A DNA stretch of 45,706 nucleotides from Cupriavidus sp. IDO. Its GTDB lineage: Bacteria > Pseudomonadota > Gammaproteobacteria > Burkholderiales > Burkholderiaceae. This document shows positions 28,583 to 35,734 of the stretch, piece by piece; position 1 is the stretch's first letter; every line of letters begins with the position of its first letter. The stretch spans positions 1-45,706 of the forward strand of contig NZ_JWMA01000047.1 of assembly GCF_000812465.1 (NCBI RefSeq). The letters run 5' to 3'. The position numbers and the translations under genes were made by a program. Under the pieces are notes generated by a model. The model was not told where the DNA came from and did not search any database. It saw nothing but the letters and a program-made list of their open reading frames with translations.

Positions 28583-29107
28583 TCAGGCCTTCGTCCGAGC
28601 CTTATCCAGCCTGGCCTTCAGGTGCGGCACCAGTCCGCCCGCAGCCAGGATCGCAAGCAGGAAATCCGGAATCGGTTCGCAGGGGACGCTGCAGCCATCG
28701 GCCAGCTGCAGCAGTGCCTTGTCCAGGTTCAGCCGCACGCGCAGTCCGTCGGCCAGCCGCGAGGTGTCGGGGCAGACCAGCACTGGCAGGCCGACATTGA
28801 TGGCATTGCGATAGAACAGCCCGGCGAACGACGGCGCGATCACCGCCTGCAGGCCCAGGTGGCGCAGCGCCTGCGGGGCCTGCTCGCGCGAAGAGCCGAT
28901 GCCGAAGTTCTCTCCCGCCACCAGCACATCGCCAGCACGCACGGACGCCGGAAACTCGGGGCGCAGCGCCGCCAGGCAATGGCTTGCCAGCACGTCCAGG
29001 CTGGCTTTCATATGCACGGCCGGGGCCATCGCATCGGTGTCGACGTTGTCGCCGAAGCGCCAGATGCGGCCGGTCGGCGCGGGGGGGAAACCGGGGGCGG
29101 GTGTCAT
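28583..29107 (-). CDS. leuD: Aconitase-family hydratase small subunit (LeuD-like)
   Basis: This 174-residue swivel-domain subunit works with the LeuC-like protein encoded just upstream. RIWRFGDNVDTDAM near the N-terminus and GENFGIGSSREQAPQAL are the LeuD signatures; the Ser-Arg of GSSREQ forms the substrate site. LVCPDTSRLADG follows. It lies 10 bp after the large-subunit gene. The pair is probably not the leucine enzyme. It shares an operon with a Bug-type receptor and a GntR regulator, which suggests a hydratase for an imported di- or tricarboxylate. The gene symbol reflects family only. Confidence 0.85.
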   Translation of the reverse strand: MTPAPGFPPAPTGRIWRFGDNVDTDAMAPAVHMKASLDVLASHCLAALRPEFPASVRAGDVLVAGENFGIGSSREQAPQALRHLGLQAVIAPSFAGLFYRNAINVGLPVLVCPDTSRLADGLRVRLNLDKALLQLADGCSVPCEPIPDFLLAILAAGGLVPHLKARLDKARTKA

Positions 29108-29117
29108 GCAGGGGTGT

Positions 29118-30434
29118 TCAGGACAGAAGCGTGCGGGGGTCGGTGATGTGGCCGGTGACGGCGCTGGCGGCGACAGTGAGCGGCGAGGCCAGCCACACCG
29201 CGCTGCCGGCATCGCCCATGCGCCCGGAGAAATTGCGCGCGGTCGAGGCAATGACGCGGCTGTCGGCCGGGAAGCGCGCCGCGCCATAGCCGGCACAGGC
29301 GCCGCACGCGTTGGGCAGCAGTTCGGCGCCGGCATCGGCCAGGATGGCGAGCGTGCCTTCGCGCGCGGCCTGCTGCTGGTCGCGCAGCGAGGCGGGGGCG
29401 ACCTGCAGCGATACCCCGGCGGCAACCCGCCGCCCGCGCAGGACGCTGGCGGCCATGCGCAGGTCTTCCAGCTTGGCGCCGGTGCAGGCCCCCAGATAGG
29501 CGATATGCACGGGTTCGCCGGCGGCCTGTTCCACTGGCGCGCTGTTGGCGGGCGAATGCGGCGCCGCCACCTGCGGCGGCAGCGCGCCGGCATCGAAACG
29601 ATGCGTGGCCAGCAGCGGCGCGTTGGCATCCGTGCGCCAGCGGGCCAGCTCGATCGCCTCCAGGGTTTCGGCAGGCACGCCAGTGGCGGCCAGCCAGTCC
29701 ATGGTGACGGCATCCGGGGCGATCAGGCCGGTCTGGGCGCCCAGTTCAGCGCTCATGTTGGACAGGGTCATGCGCTCCTGCATGGGCAGCGCGCTGACTG
29801 CCGCGCCGGCGTACTCGAGCGCCTCGTAGCGGCCCCCGCCAAGGCCCAGCCGGGCGCAGAGGAACAGCACCATGTCCTTGGCGCACACGCCCGGCGCCAG
29901 CGCACCATCCCATTGCAGGCGGATGGTCTGCGGCACGCGCAGCCAGATCTCGCCGGTCGCCAGCACGCCAGCCATCTCGGTGGCGCCGACGGCGAACATA
30001 TAGGCGCCGAATGCCCCACCGGTGGGGCTGTGGCTGTCGCCGCCGACAATAAAGCGGCCCGGCAGCACGTGGCCGCGCTCGGGCAGCACGACATGGCAGA
30101 TGCCTTCGCCTTCAATCAGGTGCGTGCCCGCCTGGCGGGCCCAGTCGCGCGTAAAACGGATGATTGACTCAGACTCGGCATCCGCCGCCGGCACGAAGTG
30201 GTCGGTCACCACCACGTAGCGCGACGGATCCCAGACCTTCGCGCCCAGCTCCTGCAGCAACGGTGCCACCCGGCGCGGGCCGCTGGAATCGTGCGACATC
30301 GCCAGGTCGACGCGGCACTCCACCAGCGAACCCGGCTCGCAATAGGCGAGCCCCGCGGCGCGGGCGACCAGCTTCTGGGCCAGCGTGGCAGGCGGCGGCC
30401 CGGGCGGCAAGGCGTCGGCGATCGGCGTGGTCAT
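29118..30434 (-). CDS. leuC: Aconitase-family hydratase large subunit (LeuC-like)
   Basis: This 438-residue large subunit carries a [4Fe-4S] cluster. Visible cluster ligands are the Cys in YLGACTGAK and the pair in LLPNACGACAGYG. VVVTDHFVPA, GDSHSPTGGAFGAYMFAVGATE and DSRVIASTARNFSGRMG are conserved substrate and cluster regions. Members include isopropylmalate, homoaconitate, citraconate and dimethylmalate (de)hydratases. The exact substrate cannot be told. Its ATG at 30434 overlaps the stop of the upstream Bug receptor gene by four bases. Confidence 0.87.
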   Translation of the reverse strand: MTTPIADALPPGPPPATLAQKLVARAAGLAYCEPGSLVECRVDLAMSHDSSGPRRVAPLLQELGAKVWDPSRYVVVTDHFVPAADAESESIIRFTRDWARQAGTHLIEGEGICHVVLPERGHVLPGRFIVGGDSHSPTGGAFGAYMFAVGATEMAGVLATGEIWLRVPQTIRLQWDGALAPGVCAKDMVLFLCARLGLGGGRYEALEYAGAAVSALPMQERMTLSNMSAELGAQTGLIAPDAVTMDWLAATGVPAETLEAIELARWRTDANAPLLATHRFDAGALPPQVAAPHSPANSAPVEQAAGEPVHIAYLGACTGAKLEDLRMAASVLRGRRVAAGVSLQVAPASLRDQQQAAREGTLAILADAGAELLPNACGACAGYGAARFPADSRVIASTARNFSGRMGDAGSAVWLASPLTVAASAVTGHITDPRTLLS

Positions 30435-31480
30435 TCCGGAGTGGCTCCCGAATACCTGACCACCGCGGCCCATCGCTTCACGTCCTGGCGCACGAACCTG
30501 GCAAATGCCTCGGGCGAGGTGCCGAGCGGCTGCGCTCCGTCGGACTCCAGCCGCTTGCGGACGGCGGGCGACTCGAGCCCCTTGTGCGCGGCCTGGTAGA
30601 TGGCCTGGGTTACCTCGGGCGGCAGGTCCGCGGGTCCGAACAGCCCGAACCATGCGCTGGACTCAAAGCCCTTCACCGTCGCGCCGATGGGTGCCGCGCC
30701 GGGGAACTGTGGCAGCGGCGCGGGGCTGGTCACGCCCAGCACCTTGAGCTTGCCGGCCCTGACATGCGGCAGCACGTTGAGCGTGCTCGCGAACATCAGG
30801 TCGCACTGGCCCGCGAGCACGTCGGTGATCGCCGGCGCGGTGCCCTTGTATGGGATGTTGACGATGTAGGTGCCGGTCATCATCTTGAACATGTCGCCGG
30901 CCATATGCAGCGACGACCCGACCGAGCCGATCGCGAAATTGAGCTTGCCCGGCTCGGAGCGGGCCAGGCGGATCAGCTCGGGAACGTTGTTGGCCGGCAG
31001 CTTCGGCGTGGCGACCAGCACGCTGGGCACCGTGGCCACCAGCGTGATCGGCGTGAAGTCCTGCACCGGGTCGAACGGCAGCTTCTTGTACAGCGTGGCG
31101 TTGATGGTATGGCTGGTGAAGCTCATCAGCAGTGTGCTGCCATCGGGCGCGCTCTTGGCGACCAGGTCGGCGGCAATGTTGCCACCCGCGCCGGGGCGGT
31201 TTTCGACCACCACCGGCTGGTCCAGCTGCTGTGACATTTCCTGGGCGAGGGTGCGCGCCAGCGTGTCCGTGGTGCCGCCGGCCGGGGCACCGACCAGGAT
31301 GCGGATCGGCTTGCCGCCGGCGATCTCCGCGCGTGCAGCCTGCTGCGGCGCCAGCACGGCCAGCAACGCAGCGCTGACTGCGATGCCGGTCAGCCGCACG
31401 GCTGAAGCAACCGCGGCGGCGCGCCGCTTCTGGCTTGGCGAATCTGTCTGGCAGGACTTGCCCAGGCGGAACACTGGCAT
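30431..31480 (-). CDS. Bug-family tripartite tricarboxylate transporter receptor (TctC-like)
   Basis: This 349-residue periplasmic binding protein has a long N-terminal segment. The hydrophobic part of its signal peptide lies at about residues 28-52 (LTGIAVSAALLAVLAP, cleavage after ARA). Family motifs are RILVGAPAGGTTDTLAR, VVENRPGAGGNIAAD, INATLYKKLPFDP, then DFTPITLVA and IPYKGTAPAITDVLAG. Such receptors capture carboxylates for TctAB-type importers, which are not in this window. AGGAG supports the ATG at 31480. It sits between the GntR gene and the hydratase subunits, so the ligand is probably the substrate, or a relative of the substrate, of that hydratase. Confidence 0.9.
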   Translation of the reverse strand: MPVFRLGKSCQTDSPSQKRRAAAVASAVRLTGIAVSAALLAVLAPQQAARAEIAGGKPIRILVGAPAGGTTDTLARTLAQEMSQQLDQPVVVENRPGAGGNIAADLVAKSAPDGSTLLMSFTSHTINATLYKKLPFDPVQDFTPITLVATVPSVLVATPKLPANNVPELIRLARSEPGKLNFAIGSVGSSLHMAGDMFKMMTGTYIVNIPYKGTAPAITDVLAGQCDLMFASTLNVLPHVRAGKLKVLGVTSPAPLPQFPGAAPIGATVKGFESSAWFGLFGPADLPPEVTQAIYQAAHKGLESPAVRKRLESDGAQPLGTSPEAFARFVRQDVKRWAAVVRYSGATPE

Positions 31481-31555
31481 GACGACGGCTCCTAGAAGTG
31501 ATTAGGAGTACGCAGTATCGCCCGGATCGGGCCGGATTGCTCCGCCGCCTGCCGT

Positions 31556-32338
31556 TCAGTCGCGCAGGCCGGGCCGCGTTTCATTCTCGACCCAGACATT
31601 GGCGCTGTCGCCCCCCGCGGGCGACAGTTCCATGCGGTACTCGTAGCGGTCGGGCCGGTACTGGCCGAGCAGGAACTGCACGGGACGGCCCGACTTGTCC
31701 TGCACCACGCGCCGCACCGCAAGCAGCGCGCCGCCAACGGGCACATCGAGCAGCGGCGCGACCACGACGTCGGCCAGCCGCGCCGACAGGATCTGGCTGG
31801 CGCGGCCCAGCTGCACGCCGTTGGCTTCAAGCAGCCTGAGCACTGGCGTCTCTTCCAGCGCCTTGCGCGTGATCGGGCGGCCAAGCTCGGCGGGCAGGTA
31901 GACCGTGATGTGCGAGAGCGGGCGGTTGCGGTAGTGGCGCACGCGCACGATCTTCACCACCGGATCGCCCGGATTCAGGTTGAGCGCTTCGGCCACGTCG
32001 GGGGTCGCGTGGACTTCGTCGATCGAGATCACCTTCACCGACGTCTTCTGGCCCATGTCGATGATGTTGTCGAGCAGGCTGCTGGCGCCGCGTTCTTCAC
32101 TGACCGCCGGCCTGACCGGGTGCGGATTGACAAAGGTTCCCAGCCCGCGATGCCGGCGCACCAGGCCTTCCTGCACCAGGCGGTCGAACACGCGGCGCAT
32201 GGTCACGCGCGAGGCATGGAACTGCTTGGCCAGGTCAATCTCGCCCGGCAAGGGGCCCTGTCCGAAGCGGCCCTCGACGATCTGCTGGCGCAAGACGACG
32301 TAAATCTGGTGATACAGGGGAACGACGGCTTCACTCAT
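31556..32338 (-). CDS. GntR/HutC-family transcriptional regulator
   Basis: This 260-residue repressor-type protein has an N-terminal winged helix (PLYHQIYVVLRQQIVEGRFG, then FHASRVTMRRVFDRLVQEGLV and RRHRGLGTFV). A C-terminal UTRA effector domain includes DPVVKIVRVRHYRNRPLSHITVYLP. AGGGAA lies just before the ATG. It heads the run that continues with the Bug receptor and the LeuC/LeuD pair and likely responds to their substrate. HutC-type proteins bind dyads such as CTTGTA/TACAAG; one such dyad lies at 32849-32863, about 510 bp upstream. Confidence 0.9.
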   Translation of the reverse strand: MSEAVVPLYHQIYVVLRQQIVEGRFGQGPLPGEIDLAKQFHASRVTMRRVFDRLVQEGLVRRHRGLGTFVNPHPVRPAVSEERGASSLLDNIIDMGQKTSVKVISIDEVHATPDVAEALNLNPGDPVVKIVRVRHYRNRPLSHITVYLPAELGRPITRKALEETPVLRLLEANGVQLGRASQILSARLADVVVAPLLDVPVGGALLAVRRVVQDKSGRPVQFLLGQYRPDRYEYRMELSPAGGDSANVWVENETRPGLRD

Positions 32339-32749
32339 GGTTTCCCTTGTGGAGAGATGACAAGTCTGTAATGCCTCTAATGTACTTTAAATCAGACATG
32401 ACGCCTAGCAAAGTGACCGGTTGTGGCGGTTTCGGGACTAGGCGCGGCGGCAGCTGTTGCAAGGATGCATCTCGGCCCGTGCGGCGCGACAATCGCGCGC
32501 TCCCGCATCGGGGCAATGTCTTCTTAACGCCGCCGTGGCCGGGGCCCGCGGCATGCGCCCTGAAGCAGGCGTCCTCGCGCCTGAAGGGGCTTTGCATGAG
32601 AGGCGGCGAGTGCACCGCTGCCTGCGGTGTTTCAATGCCGATACGCACCCAGGCGCATCGTGCAATCCCCGACTATTGCATTAACAAACTGAAAAATAAG
32701 GGTTTTTCCTTCCGGCGGTAAACCCCTCGCGAGGGCAGGCCGGTCTCTG

Positions 32750-32767
32750 TGTCACAGCGGTGTGACA
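32750..32767. promoter_or_regulatory. Operator-like dyad TGTCACA-N4-TGTGACA
   Basis: Two perfect 7-bp arms are separated by GCGG. The spacing and half-sites recall, without matching exactly, those of the CRP/FNR superfamily. It lies about 245 bp upstream of the Gly-rich secreted protein gene. Confidence 0.5.
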
Positions 32768-32848
32768 TGTCGTCTGCGATGCACAGCAACATCGACGCGC
32801 CAGAGTGCCGAGGGGTGCCAGAAGTTCCCGTGTGACGGCTTGGCGGGC

Positions 32849-32863
32849 CTTGTAATACAAGGG
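32849..32863. promoter_or_regulatory. Operator-like dyad CCTTGTA-A-TACAAGG
   Basis: The dyad is perfect, with 7-bp arms around a single A. The core CTTGTA/TACAAG resembles sites bound by HutC-branch GntR regulators, and a GntR gene of that branch lies nearby. It is about 150 bp upstream of the secreted-protein operon. Confidence 0.5.
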
Positions 32864-33010
32864 ATTGCCACTGCGGGTGGCGAAGCTGGCACCGATTATG
32901 CGCAAGGAGAGGCTGGTTTGGCAGGGTGCCAGACCTGAACCTCCAGCCGTCGTTCCGGTTGAGCGCCGGCCGGAGGCTGAGCCGCCGTGTACTTCTCCTG
33001 GGAGCTTCGT

Positions 33011-34396
33011 ATGAACAAGACACTACTTGCGTCGGCGATTGCGCTGGCCTTTGGCTTTGGTAGTCAGGCCATGGCAAACCCGACAAACAACAACGAGAAA
33101 ACGGGCACGACCAATACGCAAACCGCGACCGCGACCTCGACTCAGTCTGGCGCCGGCCCCTCAGCGAATGAAAATTCGTGGGCTACTCAGGCGAATGGCA
33201 ACACCAGGACCAGCACCAGCACCAGGACATCAACGAAGGTCAAGACCGACCAGGATTTGAGTGGTTATGGCAATGCGGCCGCCGCCAATGGCGGTACGGC
33301 AACCGCCAACTTTTCCAACTCGTTCAACACGAACAAGGCATTGGCGATCAGCAGGCTGAGCGGGACGGTTTCCGGCAATTCGATCGCGGCGATCGGTAAC
33401 AGAGCCGGAAACTGGGGTAACGCCAATGGTGCGTCAGGCGGAACGGGCGGCAACGGCTATGGCGGCAATGGCGGTAACGGTGGTAACGGTGGTAACGGCG
33501 GCAGCGCTACCAACGGCAGCGCTACCAATGGCGCTGTGACCAACGACGGCGCGCACGCCGGCAACGGCGCGGCAGGCGGTGCTGCGAGCGGCACGGGTGG
33601 TGCTGGCGGAGGCGCAACGTCGCGTGGCGGCGGCGCGCTCAGCGCCAGCCTTGGTGCCGGCGGCAGGGGTGGCTATGGCACCGGCAGCGGCGGTAGCGCT
33701 GCCAGCCTCGGCGCGGGCGGCCGCGGCGGCTATGGCGGTTCGGGCTCAGGTACTGGCGGCGGCGCGCTTGGCGCCAGCGTCGGCCTAGGCGGCGACACGC
33801 ATGCCAGCGGCAGCGCGGGCAATGGCACCAGCGCCAATGGTTCGGCAACGACCGGAGCAGGTGGTGCAGGCTCCGGCGGCGCGACGACGGCATCGGGTGG
33901 TGCAGGTAGCGCCGGCGGTGGCGCCGGCGGAGCTGGCGGTGCAGGCACCGCGACCGCGACCGGCGGCGCTGGCAGCGGCACCGGCGGCGCAGGCGGCGCG
34001 GGCAGCGGCGGTGCAGCCACGGCGACGGCTGGTGCATCCACCAGCACCGGCGGCGCGGGCGGCGCGCAAGGCAGCGTTGGCGGCGCGGGTGGAGCAGGTG
34101 GTGCGGCCACCAACGGCAGCGCCACTGGCTCGGCGTCCAACGGTAGCGCCACGGCCGGCAACGGTGCGGTGGGTGCTGTTGGCGGTACCGGCGGCGTTGG
34201 CAATGGTGCGGTCGGTGGTGCCGGCGGTGCTGGCGGCACCAACACGGTCAATGCCGGCTCGTTCGCCATGTCCAATGTCATGACCAGCGTTGGTCAGACG
34301 GCAGCGGGCATCATGGTTGCCAATCAGAACCTTGGCGCCGCATCGCTGGTGCAGCAAAGCGTCAATGTGCAGGCAAACCTGAGCGTCGGACACTGA
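33011..34396 (+). CDS. Secreted Gly/Ala-rich repeat protein (PGRS-like, putative fibre subunit)
   Basis: This 461-residue protein has a Sec signal peptide (MNKTLLASAIALAFGFGSQAMA). An Asn/Thr/Ser-rich segment to about residue 80 and a non-repetitive part with NFSNSFNTNKALAISRLSG follow. About 290 residues of GGxG/GGA-type repeats come next. The C-terminus is more ordered and Gln/Asn-rich (GIMVANQNLGAASLVQQSVNVQ). There is no lipobox, anchor or Cys. Composition and position with a FapF-like barrel suggest the main fibre or adhesin component (inference). The start has GGGAG at good spacing. Short DNA repeats of the GGTAACGGT kind at 33461-33505 may allow length variation. Confidence 0.8.
   Translation: MNKTLLASAIALAFGFGSQAMANPTNNNEKTGTTNTQTATATSTQSGAGPSANENSWATQANGNTRTSTSTRTSTKVKTDQDLSGYGNAAAANGGTATANFSNSFNTNKALAISRLSGTVSGNSIAAIGNRAGNWGNANGASGGTGGNGYGGNGGNGGNGGNGGSATNGSATNGAVTNDGAHAGNGAAGGAASGTGGAGGGATSRGGGALSASLGAGGRGGYGTGSGGSAASLGAGGRGGYGGSGSGTGGGALGASVGLGGDTHASGSAGNGTSANGSATTGAGGAGSGGATTASGGAGSAGGGAGGAGGAGTATATGGAGSGTGGAGGAGSGGAATATAGASTSTGGAGGAQGSVGGAGGAGGAATNGSATGSASNGSATAGNGAVGAVGGTGGVGNGAVGGAGGAGGTNTVNAGSFAMSNVMTSVGQTAAGIMVANQNLGAASLVQQSVNVQANLSVGH
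33461..33505 (+). repeat. 9-bp tandem repeats (GGYGGTAAC type) within the Gly-rich gene
   Basis: Five consecutive nonamers, GGCGGCAAT, GGCGGTAAC, GGTGGTAAC, GGTGGTAAC and GGCGGCAGC, encode Gly-Gly-Asn/Ser. They are followed by a doubled GGCAGCGCTACCAAY unit. Slippage would change length in steps of three residues without breaking the frame. Confidence 0.7.
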
Positions 34397-34415
34397 GGCG
34401 TGAGCGGCGTCGGCT

Positions 34416-34442
34416 GGCCTGCCCCGCGCAAGCGGGCGGGCC
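34416..34442 (+). terminator. Intra-operon hairpin after the Gly-rich gene
   Basis: GGCC-TG-CCCGC pairs with GCGGG-CG-GGCC around a GCAA tetraloop, 20 bp after the stop. No T-tract follows. It may protect the first message or partly terminate, lowering expression of the downstream minor components. The 195-bp gap that holds it is the largest inside this operon. Confidence 0.4.
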
Positions 34443-34591
34443 GGACGGTGCCGGTGCATGGCTTCAAGCCGACAGGATGGGGTTTCCCGGCGTGCGGTTC
34501 GCGCCGGGGGGCCTGCCTGGCATAGCAGCCTGTAGGTTCCGCAGCGGCCGGCCGGATGGGGCCGGGCGCGGCGGGCGTGAGGAGACGCATC

Positions 34592-35026
34592 ATGCAACCG
34601 ATTCGCACTGCTGCCACAGCACTGGCGGCAGCATTTCTGACCTGGCCATTCGTGCAGGCCCAGGCGGCTCCTGCGATGGAGAATGCTGCTGCAGTGACGC
34701 CGGTCACCGTGGCTGGCCCCGTTGCACAGCCTGAGGCAAAGGCAGGCGGCGTGACGCAGGCAGCGAGCAATCCTTTTGGCACGACTGCAGTCGCGGTCTC
34801 GAGCGAAAAGCTCGATGGCGTGCGCGGCGGGGCCGAGCTGGTGGTCAATGACATGCGCTTGCACGGCACCGTCGCCGACAACGCCGCGGTCAATACGCTG
34901 ACCGGCAGCAACGTCGTGACGGAGGGCGCATTTGCCAATGCCGCGGGCATACCGACCGCGATCCAGAACTCCGGCAACAACGTGCTGATCCAGAACGCGA
35001 CCATCGTCAACGTCCAGTTCAAATGA
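34592..35026 (+). CDS. Small secreted protein with double-glycine-like processing motif
   Basis: This 144-residue protein has a signal peptide ending at about VQAQA (residue 25) and a ~50-residue Ala/Val-rich pro-region. SSEKLDGVRGG follows (residues 70-80). Beyond Gly80 lie 64 residues rich in Asn, Val and Ile, including AIQNSGNNVLIQNATIV near the end. The RGG site resembles GG leader sites cut by C39 peptidases, and the next gene encodes one. Its stop overlaps that gene's start by four bases. A similar motif, ERLDDMRGG, occurs in the protein at 35735. I propose a minor fibre component or nucleator; no named family was recognised. Confidence 0.75.
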   Translation: MQPIRTAATALAAAFLTWPFVQAQAAPAMENAAAVTPVTVAGPVAQPEAKAGGVTQAASNPFGTTAVAVSSEKLDGVRGGAELVVNDMRLHGTVADNAAVNTLTGSNVVTEGAFANAAGIPTAIQNSGNNVLIQNATIVNVQFK

Positions 35027-35724
35027 TGAAGATGCTGCGAAGACAGCTGGGGGTACTGGCATATGTCCTGACCATGGTCGGCATGCAACCGGCCCTGGCG
35101 GACCGGGCCATCATCTATGGGCCAGTCGGCGAGTACTACAGCGTACCGGTCACCAGCCTGCGCGAAGCACGCTTCAAGACCACGATCCGCCAGCAGTACG
35201 ACTTCAGTTGCGGCTCGGCCGCGGTGGCGACGCTGCTGACCTACCAGTACGGCGATCCCGTCAGCGAGCAGCTGGTCTTTGCCAATATGTATGTCAATGG
35301 CGACCAGGCCAAGATACGCCAGGAAGGCTTCTCCTTGCTAGATATGAAGCGCTTCCTGGAGTCGCGCGGCTTTCTGGCCGACGGCTATGAACTGCCCCTG
35401 TCCAAGCTGGAGGAAACCCAGGTTCCGGCGATCGTTCTGGTCGTCGAGAACGGCTACCACCATTTCGTGGTGGTCAAGGGGGTCAAGGGCGACCGCGTGC
35501 TGATCGGCGATCCGGCACGCGGCACGCGCGCTATTTCGCGCGAGCATTTCGAGCAGATCTGGGAAAGCCAGCTGTTGTTCGTGATCCACAACCGTACAGA
35601 GAAAGCACGGTTCAATCTTGCCGCCGACTGGCGCGTGGCGCCAAGCGGCCCTTACTGGATGGGAGTCAACCGGGATAGCCTGTTCTTCACCGTCATGCCT
35701 TCGCACGGCGGTAGCGATTTCTGA
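35023..35724 (+). CDS. Periplasmic C39-family cysteine peptidase (FapD-like)
   Basis: This 233-residue protein has an N-terminal signal segment (LGVLAYVLTMVG, likely cleaved after ALA at about residue 26). A C39 peptidase domain follows. Catalytic Cys63 lies in QQYDFSCGSAAVATLL with the oxyanion Gln six residues before it. The His is in GYHHFVVVKG (H147) and the Asp in LIGDPARG (D163). C39 domains normally cleave after Gly-Gly in bacteriocin leaders inside ABC transporters. Stand-alone versions such as FapD occur in Fap amyloid operons. Both flanking genes encode proteins with L-D-x-x-R-G-G motifs, the probable substrates (inference). Confidence 0.88.
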   Translation: MMKMLRRQLGVLAYVLTMVGMQPALADRAIIYGPVGEYYSVPVTSLREARFKTTIRQQYDFSCGSAAVATLLTYQYGDPVSEQLVFANMYVNGDQAKIRQEGFSLLDMKRFLESRGFLADGYELPLSKLEETQVPAIVLVVENGYHHFVVVKGVKGDRVLIGDPARGTRAISREHFEQIWESQLLFVIHNRTEKARFNLAADWRVAPSGPYWMGVNRDSLFFTVMPSHGGSDF

Positions 35725-35734
35725 GGAACACATC

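Larger units (their letters stand above)
32339..33010. promoter_or_regulatory. Divergent regulatory region upstream of the amyloid-like locus
   Basis: This 670-bp region has no supported gene and lies between the GntR gene (minus) and the secreted-protein operon (plus). It contains two perfect dyads, listed separately, at 32750-32767 and 32849-32863. It also holds an AT-rich patch at about 32680-32710 and GC-rich hairpins near 32940-32990. A GGGAG ribosome site at 33000-33004 sets the start of the first secreted protein. Confidence 0.5.

Noticed and set aside
33461..33505. Possible CRISPR-like array
   Set aside because: The repeats are 9-bp contiguous coding repeats without spacers. No CRISPR array or cas gene is present anywhere in the window.
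33785..35062. Minus-strand frames across the Gly-rich gene giving Ala/Thr- or Pro-rich proteins
   Set aside because: They are reflections of the GGN/GCN repeats on the other strand and do not begin at plausible starts.
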